Source: Candidatus Defluviibacterium haderslevense
Lineage (GTDB): Bacteria; Bacteroidota; Bacteroidia; Chitinophagales; Saprospiraceae
DNA: 64,000 nt
Assembly: GCA_016712225.1 (NCBI GenBank)
Contig: JADJRL010000003.1
Location: forward strand, 2,493,501-2,557,500
Reading direction: 5' to 3'
This document shows positions 47,241-56,318 of this stretch, piece by piece (within the stretch, counting starts at the first letter, position 1; every line of letters begins with the position of its first letter). A program made the position numbers and the translations under genes. The notes below the pieces were generated by a model that was not told where the DNA came from, did not search any database, and saw only the letters and a list, made by a program, of their open reading frames with translations.

Positions 47241-48016
47241 AGATGTGTGATTGATTTTATTTTCCTAACAACATACTGTTCTGACATTTTGCTGGTATTG
47301 CAAATAGTTAAACATTTACAAAGTAAAGCTATAGCTTGACAATTATAAGAGAATTGTAAAGATACAGCTTTACTTTATTTTGGACTCTTATCGTTATGCC
47401 TGACTATTAATGTAAACACAAAATGTATAGTATTAATTATTAGTTATTTATATATTAGAATAAAATTATTTTGATATGTAAATGGAATGCTTTGTGACTA
47501 TATACCCTTGAAGGTGCAATTAAAAAGAGGAAGAACACTTATATTTTTTTGGGATAAGTTGTAAATAAGATCAAACTAGTTTTGCACCTTCGTCATAGGT
47601 TATTGCATACTATTTATGATATAGGGAATATTAGCTTTTGCAAATTTCTGATTTACTATTACCTTTTTATATCAAATGCAATTTGATTTTAAATTTTTTA
47701 AGGGACGCATATTGCGACCTTAGACTAAAAAAGTCTAGATTTAGTTATTTTTGTTTATTACTTTCCGATACAGAAAGTAACCATTGTGTCTAATGTGCTG
47801 AAAGTTAATTGTTTGTAATTTTTGTTTTAGCATTAGGTACAAATAGGGTACAAAGTACTCAGTTAAAATTATTTTTATAGTTTTATTTAGCACAATTATA
47901 ATCACCAAAAAGCATCAATCTTAATACAAAAGAATAGCAGGATTAATTAATTAACTATTAAACTTTTTAAGACAAGAAAAACCCAGCCTACTGCAAAAGT
48001 GCTGTTAGATGGTTGG
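47241..48016. other. Intergenic region with several inverted repeats
   Basis: No credible gene. The largest structure is AAAGTAAAGCT (47320-47330) with AGCTTTACTTT (47366-47376), enclosing inner arms ACAATT and AATTGT. Smaller pairs are TAGACT/AGTCTA near 47721-47737 and TTACTTTC (47758-47765) / GAAAGTAA (47773-47780). An 18-mer ending in GTACAAAGT at 47839-47856 recurs before rbfA. Confidence 0.5.
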
Positions 48017-49291
48017 TTATTGGTATTCATAAAATCCAATTATTGTGTCTTTTATTTGTGGTTCGTCTTTACTAGCTTCTTTAGTTATTTTTCTTTGTAT
48101 AGAGATTTCATAAACTTTAGTAAAAACTATTCGTTCTGAACCCTCTCGTATTAGTTTGTCAAAGTAACCTGTAAATTGTTCCTCATTGTTGCTTATAAAA
48201 GTAAAGTGTCCTGTGTCGCAGTTTATTGCTCTAAATTTTCCTTTTTTTGTTATTTTGTCCTCACTAATTGTGTTTAATGTCTCGATATCGTTTATTATTT
48301 TATTAGCTAGTATGTAATTTATTAGCTGATTATATTTTGTATCTTTCTTGTCTGAAATCCAAGAAATATCTATATCTAACTCTAATGAATATATTTCCTT
48401 TAATAACCCTTTATATGCCGAAATTGTGTATTCACTATGTCGAATATATTCATTTTTTAAATTGTTTGTTTCTGTACTGTTATTTAATAAAGCAAAAGTT
48501 TCGTTAGCAATTTTTTCACTACTTGAAAGTTCATCAAATAAATATACATCTGTTTGGTAAGGTCTTAAAAGTAAGCTATATGAGGCTGCTAAACTTCCAA
48601 CAACTTCAGATGTTGCATAAATAAATTTATCTTTATTCGGTTTGCTTTTTAAATCAATAACGCCTCTGTCAATGCCATTTAAAACATCCAATGCAACATT
48701 TTCATAAAGTTTCTCAAACTTAACAAGAGTTTTGCCTAATGTTTCAGTTTTTATTGTTCCAAAGCCAACTCCATCTCCTTTTATAATATGAAGGTTATAG
48801 ATTTCACTTTTCTTATATTTGGCAAACTCCTTTACAGTTTCTTGAATATCAATGTTGGTGTCAATTTCATTTAACTTGAGTTTTTCATTAATTGTTGAAT
48901 AGTCAACAATGTCTGTTTTCTTTAATTTAAAACTTGATGATGGTAAATATGAACTTGGAATTTTGTTAACAGACAATATTGTAAAATCAGAAATTTCTTT
49001 ATCCAGATGGTCTTGAAAGTAAACTAATCCATCTAGTGAATTTCTTATTAAATCCAAGTGAGTTATTTTATTGTCTATAAATCTGGCAACATTTAATATG
49101 TCTGTCTTATAAAAAAAGTATCTGTCTAATTTGCCATCATCTGAACAGTCAGCCCATTCTTTGATTATTAAATCATTATTATTATCGAAGTAAAGCATTG
49201 TTGTTGGAAATTCAGCAAATAGCAACGTTCCTATCTCTTGGATAAGTTCTAAATGCGACTTGTCTGTTTTAATACCTAATAAATTTTCCAT
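48017..49291 (-). CDS. Uncharacterised 424-aa protein, second gene of a coupled pair
   Basis: No signal peptide or membrane helix, so probably cytoplasmic. The first ~100 residues have a pattern reminiscent of DUF6575-like proteins (an LLFAEFPTTMLYFDNNND strand pair, then RYFFYKTDILNVARFI and a DGLVYFQDHL turn). The middle (~140-330) is helical and acidic. The C-terminal part (~345-424) is beta-rich (KGKFRAINCDTGHFTFISNN, then IREGSERIVFTKVYEI). The start codon follows directly on the stop of the 134-aa gene upstream (TAAATG), so translation is likely coupled. Amino acid composition and AT-richness resemble accessory DNA. The pair is a candidate for an undescribed accessory function such as defence, but nothing in the sequence proves that. 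The DUF resemblance is tentative. Confidence 0.7.
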   Translation of the reverse strand: MENLLGIKTDKSHLELIQEIGTLLFAEFPTTMLYFDNNNDLIIKEWADCSDDGKLDRYFFYKTDILNVARFIDNKITHLDLIRNSLDGLVYFQDHLDKEISDFTILSVNKIPSSYLPSSSFKLKKTDIVDYSTINEKLKLNEIDTNIDIQETVKEFAKYKKSEIYNLHIIKGDGVGFGTIKTETLGKTLVKFEKLYENVALDVLNGIDRGVIDLKSKPNKDKFIYATSEVVGSLAASYSLLLRPYQTDVYLFDELSSSEKIANETFALLNNSTETNNLKNEYIRHSEYTISAYKGLLKEIYSLELDIDISWISDKKDTKYNQLINYILANKIINDIETLNTISEDKITKKGKFRAINCDTGHFTFISNNEEQFTGYFDKLIREGSERIVFTKVYEISIQRKITKEASKDEPQIKDTIIGFYEYQ

Positions 49292-49696
49292 TTATGCTAT
49301 GCTTTCTAAAATTGTAAATTTCTGGTTTAACACAACATTTTCATAAGTAAAAAAGTCAAAGTGCTTTATTTCGTCTGGATTACTTGCAATTCCGTCAGTT
49401 GTGCTTAATTGCCCTGAAGCTATATGAGTTCCCAACTTTTTATAAAGTTTTGGTTTGTCTAATGTCAATTCTTTATGTCTTTTTAAACTAGCCTTTTGTG
49501 TCGTAAAAAATGACAAAGCATAACCTAAACAATTTTCTCTTTTTCTCTTTGTGTCATTGATATAAATTGGTTCAAAATTTCTTACATCGTCGATGTCTTC
49601 AAATGTCCAACGAAAAGATTCCATTTCTATTGCTTGAAACAAAGCCAAGTCGCAGTTGTCAAATTGAGATATTTCGTTCTTGTATTTTAATTCCAT
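49292..49696 (-). CDS. Uncharacterised 134-aa protein, first gene of a coupled pair
   Basis: A small, soluble, charged protein without a signal peptide. It has one aromatic-acidic stretch (MESFRWTFEDIDDVRNFEPI, ~25-44), a central CLGYALSFFTTQKASLKRH block (~56-74) and a C-terminal HFDFFTYENVVLNQKFT. I recognise no family. Its stop codon abuts the ATG of the 424-aa gene, which points to a stoichiometric partner. Upstream there is a short hairpin, GCACCTT/AAGGTGC (49756-49776). Flanking genes are T9SS surface proteins with no evident relation to it. Confidence 0.65.
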   Translation of the reverse strand: MELKYKNEISQFDNCDLALFQAIEMESFRWTFEDIDDVRNFEPIYINDTKRKRENCLGYALSFFTTQKASLKRHKELTLDKPKLYKKLGTHIASGQLSTTDGIASNPDEIKHFDFFTYENVVLNQKFTILESIA

Positions 49697-49824
49697 ATTA
49701 TTTCTCTGCCAATTTTAGGGTGTCCGTATACTTAGAAGCTATTAATTGGCTTTATGCACCTTTTATTGTAAGGTGCGTTTATTTCCAATAAAGTTATCAA
49801 GTTGTTAAAAAGCATTAGTTTTAT

Positions 49825-51201
49825 CTAATTCTTAATTATTTTCTTAATTTTAATTTCTTTATTTGAATTAACCTTAATAAAATATAGACCACTATTTAAA
49901 GAGGATAAATCAATAGGCAATTGTTGTTTTTTTGTATTCACTTGTTGTATTATAGACTCAGTATAAATACTTTTCCCATTCAGATCACATATTGAAACAT
50001 CTGTAAGTTTTGCATCACTTTGTCTTAGGTCAATAGTAAGTATGTTATTTACAGGATTCGGATAAATTGAAATTTCCGAATCGATTGAGTTGATATTTTT
50101 ATTGGCAGTACTCGATTGGCAAGAAACTTCTGTAAAAGTTAAAACATTTGTATTTGATCCAATACCTAATTGTCCTAAGTCATTTAGTCCACAAGCCCAT
50201 AGAGTTCCGTCCTTTTTAATCGCAAAGCTATTTCCATAAGTGCCTACTGCAACTTTTTTCCAGTTGTTTTCAGAGCCAATTTGTGTTGGGTCATAATAAA
50301 TATCTTTGTTGGAACCGTTGGCTAGTTGACCGTAGTAATTGTCGCCACAACCCCAAAGGGTGCCATCATTTTTCACGCCAAAAAAATTAAAAGTGTTTGC
50401 AGTAATATTATTCCAATAGTGTTTATTTGCATATGGGTCAACAGGCATATTCCATTGTCTGTTTTGATTATCGTTAAGTCTTCCCCAAATCCAAAGTGCA
50501 CCACCAGCAACCAAACCAAAGGAAACTCCGGGACTTGAATGGACAAACTCCCAATCATCATTAAATCCAATTTGACTTAAGGTATAAACTCCACTGGAAT
50601 AAATGCCAATGCCTAATTGTCCATAATAATTCTTCCCAATTGACCATAATGTTCCGTTCTTTTTAAGAAACAAAATGTGTTCTGAGCAATTTGAAACAGA
50701 TTTCCAATTATTTTCAGATTCAAATTGAATTGGTTTTAATTGGTTAGAAGTAGCAAAAAATATTGCTCCCCATCCCCAAAGTGTTCCATCTTTCTTGATT
50801 CCGAAGGTTGAACCTGAACCTGAAGAAACAAATTCCCAATCTTTATCCAAGCCCACTTGTATAGGCTTGTTCTTATAAGTACTCATTGATTCTATACCTA
50901 ATTCACCAGCCGAATTATATCCCCAAGCCCATAATGAACCATCATTTTTGATTGCAAAACAATTGTCTGAACCAGCTTCAATACTTTTCCAGTCTTTGTC
51001 TAAACCAACCTGAACTGGTTTATTTTGATCAGCAGTGTTTCCAATACCAAGTTGTCCATATCTGTTTTCTCCCCATGTCCAAATGCTTCCATCTGATTTT
51101 AAAGCCAAAACGTGAGTCCTGCCTACAGATAAATCAGACCAACATTGAGCTTTAACAAAGCCGGAAGTAGTCAAAATAATAAGAATTAGTATGTATTTCA
51201 T
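49825..51201 (-). CDS. RCC1-repeat (alpha-tubulin suppressor-like) T9SS protein
   Basis: 458 aa from the ATG at 51201; a TTG at 51228 extends the frame but spoils the signal peptide (MKYILILIILTTSGFVKAQ). About seven RCC1 blade motifs fill residues ~25-365, each with DGSxWxWG...GQLGIG (for example DGSIWTWGENRYGQLGIG). This predicts a seven-bladed propeller. The C-terminal ~75 residues (ISIYPNPVNNILTIDLRQ, DLNGKSIYTES, GLYFIKVNSNKEIKIKKI) are a T9SS type A domain. A second RCC1 T9SS protein is transcribed divergently 330 bp away. The binding partner is unknown; secreted RCC1 propellers are common but poorly characterised in this phylum. Confidence 0.87.
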   Translation of the reverse strand: MKYILILIILTTSGFVKAQCWSDLSVGRTHVLALKSDGSIWTWGENRYGQLGIGNTADQNKPVQVGLDKDWKSIEAGSDNCFAIKNDGSLWAWGYNSAGELGIESMSTYKNKPIQVGLDKDWEFVSSGSGSTFGIKKDGTLWGWGAIFFATSNQLKPIQFESENNWKSVSNCSEHILFLKKNGTLWSIGKNYYGQLGIGIYSSGVYTLSQIGFNDDWEFVHSSPGVSFGLVAGGALWIWGRLNDNQNRQWNMPVDPYANKHYWNNITANTFNFFGVKNDGTLWGCGDNYYGQLANGSNKDIYYDPTQIGSENNWKKVAVGTYGNSFAIKKDGTLWACGLNDLGQLGIGSNTNVLTFTEVSCQSSTANKNINSIDSEISIYPNPVNNILTIDLRQSDAKLTDVSICDLNGKSIYTESIIQQVNTKKQQLPIDLSSLNSGLYFIKVNSNKEIKIKKIIKN

Positions 51202-51533
51202 AAAGTGATTTGTTATAACTTTTGCCAAGTTACGTAATATTTCATATCTGTATTAATGTGGTATCGATGATTTTTTTATAATGTTTTAAAAGTTTATTAA
51301 ATGCCGGCCGAAAGTAAATTTTGTCTATTAATTTTTCTATTTTGGGAAGGACTTGGATTTAATAAATGAACCATTTTAATGGGTTGTTTTAAGAATCATC
51401 AATTATTTTATGGACTTCTAGGCCAGATTTAAATATAAAGAGTTAAATTTGACTTACAATGAATTTGATTTAATAGTTTACCCAAATTTAGAAAAAGTCA
51501 ATTATTAGAAATCCTTCAATAGCAGTAAAAACA
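51202..51533. promoter_or_regulatory. Divergent promoter region between two RCC1 genes
   Basis: 332 bp without coding potential. A plus-strand TAAATTTG (51444-51451), 82 bp before the right-hand gene, fits the -7 consensus. A minus-strand match lies near 51483-51490. Both are ordinary in AT-rich DNA, so the calls are tentative. Confidence 0.35.
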
Positions 51534-53414
51534 ATGAAAAAAACCACTAATTGTATTTTTGTAATTATTTGTACTTTTATTTTAAGTCAATCCTATTTGT
51601 CAAGCCAATGTAAATTTATTTCAATTTCAAGGGGAGTGAATCATACACTTGGAATTGGCATAGATGGTAGTTTATGGGCTTGGGGTGACAATAGTTATGG
51701 ACAAATAGGAGACGGATCCTTCCAATACCAATCTCTGCCTATTCAAATTGGAAAAGATCTGAATTGGAAAATTGTTGTTGCATCCATTGATCTTTCATTT
51801 GCCATAAAAGACGATGGTAGTCTTTGGGCATGGGGAAGCAATTATGCAGGTAGATTAGGATTAGGTAGTAATACAGTTGCATATGGGGTGCCAACAAGAG
51901 TGGGAAATGATAAATGGAATTTTATTTCCTCAGGTGCTCATAATATTCATGGCATTAAATCTGATGGTAGTTTATGGTATTGGGGTTGGGGAGCTGGCTT
52001 ATTCAATGAATTCAATAACATTTTGGCACCAAAAAGATTTGGTACAGAAAGCAATTGGAAATTTGTTAGTTGTTCTAATGTAGGCCAATCTGGAATATGG
52101 ACTAATTATGGTATTAAAAATGATGGTAGCCTTTGGTCTTGGGGGCACAATATTTACGGACTACTGGGAATAGGATATGAAAAAGATACATTGATTTCAA
52201 GTCCCAATAGAATAGGACTCGATAATGATTGGACATATATCACTAATGCAGAAGAACATGTTGCTGCATTAAAATCAGATGGAAGTCTTTGGACTTGGGG
52301 TAACAATCCATTTGGACAATTAGGCAATGCTCCATATTATTTTGTAAGTACCGTTCCAACTAAAGTGGGTTTAGAAAATAACTATTTAAAAGTCGACATA
52401 GGATTTAACTATTCCTTAGCCGTTCAGAAAGATGGTAGTTTATGGGCTTGGGGAAGATTAAAATGGATTAAATATGATAGTGATAGCTTACAAAGTTCAA
52501 TCATTCCACTACAAGTAGGAGTTGACAATGACTGGAAGGAAATTTCATCTACTTCAGGTATATCGTATGCCATTAAAAAAGATCTAAGTTTATTTAGGTG
52601 GGGAAATAATGTCAAGTATTCTAAAAATATTTGTTGTTATTCTATTATTTTTAATTTTAGAAATACATTATGTCAAACAGATACAATTTTAATTAATAAT
52701 AAGCCCTATTACTATGGACATAATATTGGTGTCGACACATTGAAAACAATTGATGGATGTGATAGTATATTAAATGTAAATATTTCGTTTTATCCATTAG
52801 ATATTGGAGCATTTAACGACACAGTCTGTTATGGTGAAAATAGATTTATATTAGGTAAACTTTATGATAAAAATAACCCATCTGGCCAATCTCGAATTGC
52901 GAATGGATCTAGAAATGGATGTGACAGTATTATTGATGTGTCTTTAATTTTTTTAGATTCAATCTCAATTGGTGAAACCATAATTCAAGACAGTCAAAGA
53001 ATTGAGCTGAATCTAAATGTTAATGGTGGACTTGCACCTTACAATTATAAATGGAGTACAGGAGATTCTACCCAATCAGTTGTGCTCAATAAAGATGGAC
53101 TTTATAGTGTTACCATTACTGACAGCAAATATTGTTCTGCTATCAAGATCTATTATTTTAAGTCGACAGGAACAGAGAGCAGTTTAATTGAAAGCTTAAA
53201 GGTCTTTCAAAGCGATCAAATTATAATACTCAGACATGATCAATATAATATTGATCAAATTCAATGCTTTGATTTATCTGGTAAAAAAGTACTCGCCTTA
53301 GAGCCAAATGCAAATCAAGTTAAATTATATAGATCTCAAATACCTAAAGGATATATTTTAGTTAGGAGTAAATTTTCGAATGGAGCATTTGAAGTTTTTA
53401 AATTTTATAATTGA
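51534..53414 (+). CDS. RCC1-repeat protein with CDSI and SprB-type units and C-terminal T9SS-like domain
   Basis: 626 aa. The signal peptide is at ~1-26 (ending YLSSQ). Seven RCC1-type blades occupy ~30-365 (DGSLWAWGDNSYGQIGDGS, DGSLWTWGNNPFGQLGNA). Next come two small units with the GCDSI motif (IDGCDSILNVNISF, NGCDSIIDVSLIF; ~385-480). A SprB-like segment follows (~495-545, GLAPYNYKWSTGDSTQSV). The final ~75 residues (VFQSDQIIILRHDQ, FDLSGKKVLAL) look like a diverged T9SS type A domain. Relative to the divergent neighbour it has an extra ~170-residue linker region, so the pair shares the propeller but differs in the stalk. Confidence 0.83.
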   Translation: MKKTTNCIFVIICTFILSQSYLSSQCKFISISRGVNHTLGIGIDGSLWAWGDNSYGQIGDGSFQYQSLPIQIGKDLNWKIVVASIDLSFAIKDDGSLWAWGSNYAGRLGLGSNTVAYGVPTRVGNDKWNFISSGAHNIHGIKSDGSLWYWGWGAGLFNEFNNILAPKRFGTESNWKFVSCSNVGQSGIWTNYGIKNDGSLWSWGHNIYGLLGIGYEKDTLISSPNRIGLDNDWTYITNAEEHVAALKSDGSLWTWGNNPFGQLGNAPYYFVSTVPTKVGLENNYLKVDIGFNYSLAVQKDGSLWAWGRLKWIKYDSDSLQSSIIPLQVGVDNDWKEISSTSGISYAIKKDLSLFRWGNNVKYSKNICCYSIIFNFRNTLCQTDTILINNKPYYYGHNIGVDTLKTIDGCDSILNVNISFYPLDIGAFNDTVCYGENRFILGKLYDKNNPSGQSRIANGSRNGCDSIIDVSLIFLDSISIGETIIQDSQRIELNLNVNGGLAPYNYKWSTGDSTQSVVLNKDGLYSVTITDSKYCSAIKIYYFKSTGTESSLIESLKVFQSDQIIILRHDQYNIDQIQCFDLSGKKVLALEPNANQVKLYRSQIPKGYILVRSKFSNGAFEVFKFYN

Positions 53415-53719
53415 GCAAATTGAATTAAATTGAGCAAATTTTTTTATTAAATGATTTGTAAGGTTATTTTCCATGATTGAAATATTCAACTTTTGCAAAA
53501 ATCATTTTATTTAAATCGTTTATTACAAATTATATGTGGAGTTGATATTCACGCAAAGGGGAAATGGTATTTGAACGTGTTCTGATTAATTATGAATGAA
53601 TACTATCATTTTTGTTTCAATATTCTAGAATAAATTATACTTTATTCTAATAATTTTAGTGTATTAGAATAGAAGAACAAGTTTATAACTTATATTAAAT
53701 AATTTAAAAATATTGTAAA
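53415..53719. promoter_or_regulatory. Region with repeated TTCTA/TAGAA half-sites
   Basis: About 300 non-coding bp. ATTGAGCAAATT is present twice (53410-53421, 53429-53440). Nearer the lipoprotein gene are the palindrome TATTCTAGAATA (53621-53632) and the inverted pair TATTCTAAT (53643-53651) / ATTAGAATA (53663-53671). Four half-sites within 51 bp, 49 bp before the start codon, look like an operator. Confidence 0.4.
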
Positions 53720-54286
53720 ATGAATTATTTTTATTTTAAAACCATTATTTTATTATTATTATTTAATTGTTGTAGAAATAATGAAAAACCAAATATCAAT
53801 GTTGTTAACATTATTAAAGAAGCAGAAATATTAACTTTTAATGATTTAAACAATAGACAAAGGGAGGATTTAAAATATTGTTGTACTTACCATATTAATG
53901 GTACATTATGGAATGCTGCTGCAATGATTCCTTTTAAAAAGGAAGATGCCTACTTTGTGAAATCTAAAATTGACAATAATTTGTTAGCTGATTTGATTGA
54001 ATCTGAAGACTTTTCTAAAACGGAATTGTTGCAAATTGATAATTTTCATGGTACGAGATTTTTATATGGAAAATATATGTGTAGATGGATTTTTACAGAC
54101 TCTTTAAATGAGATTATTGGAGAAACTGATAAATTTGATGGGCATAGAATTTTATCGATTAACAGGAGTAGTAATATTGATGATATTGTTGTAGGACCGC
54201 TTGTAAAAAAACCAAAAAAAATGTATATTAAAATATTTGAATCTAAAAATTATCCTGGTTTAAATCCTGAATTTGAAATTAAGTAA
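53720..54286 (+). CDS. Lipoprotein of unknown function (188 aa)
   Basis: The N-terminus is a short hydrophobic signal ending in LFNCC (lipobox, Cys ~17-18), predicting a lipid-anchored protein. The mature part has about 160 residues with mixed alpha/beta character and several aromatic clusters (FHGTRFLYGKYMCRWIFTD, ~113-131). I recognise no domain. Codon use is strongly AT-biased. It stands alone between an RCC1 gene and a degenerate region. A palindromic cluster upstream may regulate it. Confidence 0.6.
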   Translation: MNYFYFKTIILLLLFNCCRNNEKPNINVVNIIKEAEILTFNDLNNRQREDLKYCCTYHINGTLWNAAAMIPFKKEDAYFVKSKIDNNLLADLIESEDFSKTELLQIDNFHGTRFLYGKYMCRWIFTDSLNEIIGETDKFDGHRILSINRSSNIDDIVVGPLVKKPKKMYIKIFESKNYPGLNPEFEIK

Positions 54287-54341
54287 TTTACCCTTGTTTG
54301 CAACAAGTTTTCCGATGATCAGGAGTGGACAAGATAAATTT

Positions 54342-54464
54342 CTACTTGACGAACATTTTATTAATATACCAATAATCTTTGTCAATAAAACATTTATCTA
54401 ATTCATTGTCTGACCAACTTTTTATTTCTTTACCATATGCAGAATTCTTTAAATAAAGTTAAAG
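54342..54464 (-). pseudogene. Gene fragment (about 38 codons) with no start
   Basis: The minus-strand frame reads protein-like sequence (YGKEIKSWSDNELDKCFI, then KDYWYINKMF) ending at a TAG (54344-54342). It has a stop codon immediately upstream and no initiation codon, so it is likely the tail of a decayed gene. The family is unknown. Confidence 0.4.
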
Positions 54465-54555
54465 TAGGTATTAATTATTCCAAAATTGTAATGAACAAGA
54501 TTCTGTCCTAGGGAACTGTTTCAGGTTCTGAAACATATTCTTATAAATAATTCCG

Positions 54556-54756
54556 TCAGAACTCAAATCCAGTGGTCCATTCTATTCCACCACCATTTTC
54601 AAAAATAACAAGTTTAAAGTATTCAATATTTAATAAATCTGAACTAATTCCTTTTCCAATTAAATCTTTAAAATCTATAATCTTTGATGCATCATCATTC
54701 TAGTGAAGTTGCAATTTATATCCGTCGAGATATTTTAAACTGATTATCTTATTCAT
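54556..54756 (-). pseudogene. DUF2442-like gene with premature stop
   Basis: The minus-strand frame from ATG (54756) to TGA (54556) spans 66 codons and matches the DUF2442 pattern: ISLKYLDGYKLQL, then IIDFKDLIGKG, then YFKLVIFENGGGIEW and TGFEF. It is interrupted at codon 19 by TAG (54702-54700), where the family would continue with an aromatic residue before the acidic turn. DUF2442 genes are often paired with DUF4160 genes in small toxin-antitoxin-like units. No DUF4160 partner is evident here, only the fragment further downstream. Confidence 0.6.
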
Positions 54757-54819
54757 AACTTTAACTATAATAGTGGTTCAAATGGTTTAATTTTTATCAA
54801 TTCAATGGCCTAGAGGACC

Positions 54820-56199
54820 CTATTTGCCAATGCAAAAATTCCTAAAGATAGAATCGAGTAGATCCTCACTTGATATTTGGCCCGTTATCGTTCCTAAATG
54901 ATATAAAGCTGTGCGGATATCTTGGGCAGTAAGTTCATTGGATATGCCGGATTGTAGATTAGAAATAACTTGTTGTAATGAACGTTTGGTTAGGTTTAGT
55001 GCTTCTATGTGTCGAATGTTAGATACTATCGGATTACTGAAATTTATTGGGGCACCATGTAGGGCCCGATGAACCATTTGTTGTTTGAGTTTATCCAGAT
55101 TAATATTCGTTGCAGCAGAAATAAAAATGCAGGAATCCAATGTTTCAAATTTTGATTGATTCGATAATGCATTCGGTCCATCCGTTTTATTGCCTATGAG
55201 TATGATGGAATCTGAGTTCAAGCTTATGTTTTTTAAATCATCCAATACTTCTTGATAACTCATGTTTTGAATATCAAAGATGTACAAGAGCAAGGTGGCT
55301 GAATGAATTTTTTCATAGGTTTTTAGTATTCCCATTTTTTCAATCTCATCTTGTGCTTCGCGAATTCCGGCAGTATCAATAAGTTTGAATTCTATTCCCT
55401 CCAGAATTAATGCTTCTTCAATAGTATCTCGAGTGGTACCAGGGACTGAACTCACAATAGCGCGATCCTCATTCAGAAGTTTATTTAATAAAGTAGACTT
55501 GCCGGCATTAGGTCTGCCTGCTATAACAGTTTGGATTCCATTTTTGATGACGTTTCCTACTTCAAATGATTGGATCATAGATTGGATAACATCTATCATT
55601 TGAATTATAAATCGGCTTAAGTCATCACGTTTGGCGAATTCTACATCCTCTTCAGCGAAATCCAGTTCGAGTTCCACTAAAGAAGCAAATTCAATGAGTC
55701 TTGCTCTAAGATTTTGTAGAATATTAGAATATCCTCCGCGCATCTGCTGCATGGCAAGATCGTGTGATGATTTGTTTTGGGCTTGGATCAAGTCTGCTAC
55801 TGCTTCCGCCTGACTAAGATCCAACTGGCCATTAAGAAAGGCCCTGAGCGTAAACTCTCCCGGCTCTGCAGGTCTGCCCCCATTATGGATCAGTATTTCA
55901 CAGATTTTTTGAAGTATGTAGGGTGAACCATGACAGCTTATTTCAATCAGATTCTCTTTAGTATACGACCTTGGAGCATGAAACAAGCTGATGAGAACTT
56001 CATCGATAATGTGCTGGTCCAGATCCAGGATTTGTCCAAAATGTATGGTATTAGGTTTTTGTGCTTTAAGGTTTTTTCCTTTGAAACATGATTGGACAAG
56101 ATCAATAGCCTTTGAACCTGAAATGCGTATCATGCCTATCGCGCCAATCCCTGCGGGAGTAGCAATGGCAACTATGGTATCTTGGTGATGATTTAACAT
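54820..56199 (-). CDS. mnmE: tRNA uridine-5-carboxymethylaminomethyl modification GTPase
   Basis: 459 aa, normal length. The N-terminal formyl-THF-binding domain starts with DTIVAIATPAGIGAIGMIRI (~7-26), and GRPAEPGEFTLRAFLNGQLDL is split over ~93-113. The G domain shows the P-loop GRPNAGKSTLLNKLL (~228-242), the switch SVPGTTRDTIEE, the DTAGIRE motif and NKTD. The C-terminal CIGK carries the conserved catalytic Cys. With MnmG it modifies U34 of certain tRNAs. The divergent gene at 56319 shares the upstream region. Confidence 0.95.
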   Translation of the reverse strand: MLNHHQDTIVAIATPAGIGAIGMIRISGSKAIDLVQSCFKGKNLKAQKPNTIHFGQILDLDQHIIDEVLISLFHAPRSYTKENLIEISCHGSPYILQKICEILIHNGGRPAEPGEFTLRAFLNGQLDLSQAEAVADLIQAQNKSSHDLAMQQMRGGYSNILQNLRARLIEFASLVELELDFAEEDVEFAKRDDLSRFIIQMIDVIQSMIQSFEVGNVIKNGIQTVIAGRPNAGKSTLLNKLLNEDRAIVSSVPGTTRDTIEEALILEGIEFKLIDTAGIREAQDEIEKMGILKTYEKIHSATLLLYIFDIQNMSYQEVLDDLKNISLNSDSIILIGNKTDGPNALSNQSKFETLDSCIFISAATNINLDKLKQQMVHRALHGAPINFSNPIVSNIRHIEALNLTKRSLQQVISNLQSGISNELTAQDIRTALYHLGTITGQISSEDLLDSIFRNFCIGK

Positions 56200-56280
56200 A
56201 AAGGGGGCTAAATTGAAATTAATCCGGACATTATTTTGTTGTTCTTTACACTGCGTAAAGATAGTCCACTAATTGTGTAT

Positions 56281-56288
56281 TAGCTTTG
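56281..56288 (+). promoter_or_regulatory. Candidate -7 element (TAGCTTTG)
   Basis: TAGCTTTG matches TAnnTTTG and lies 30 bp before the ATG of the 144-aa membrane protein. Confidence 0.45.
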
Positions 56289-56318
56289 TAGGTGTTTTAT
56301 AAATTCTAAATCCTATAC

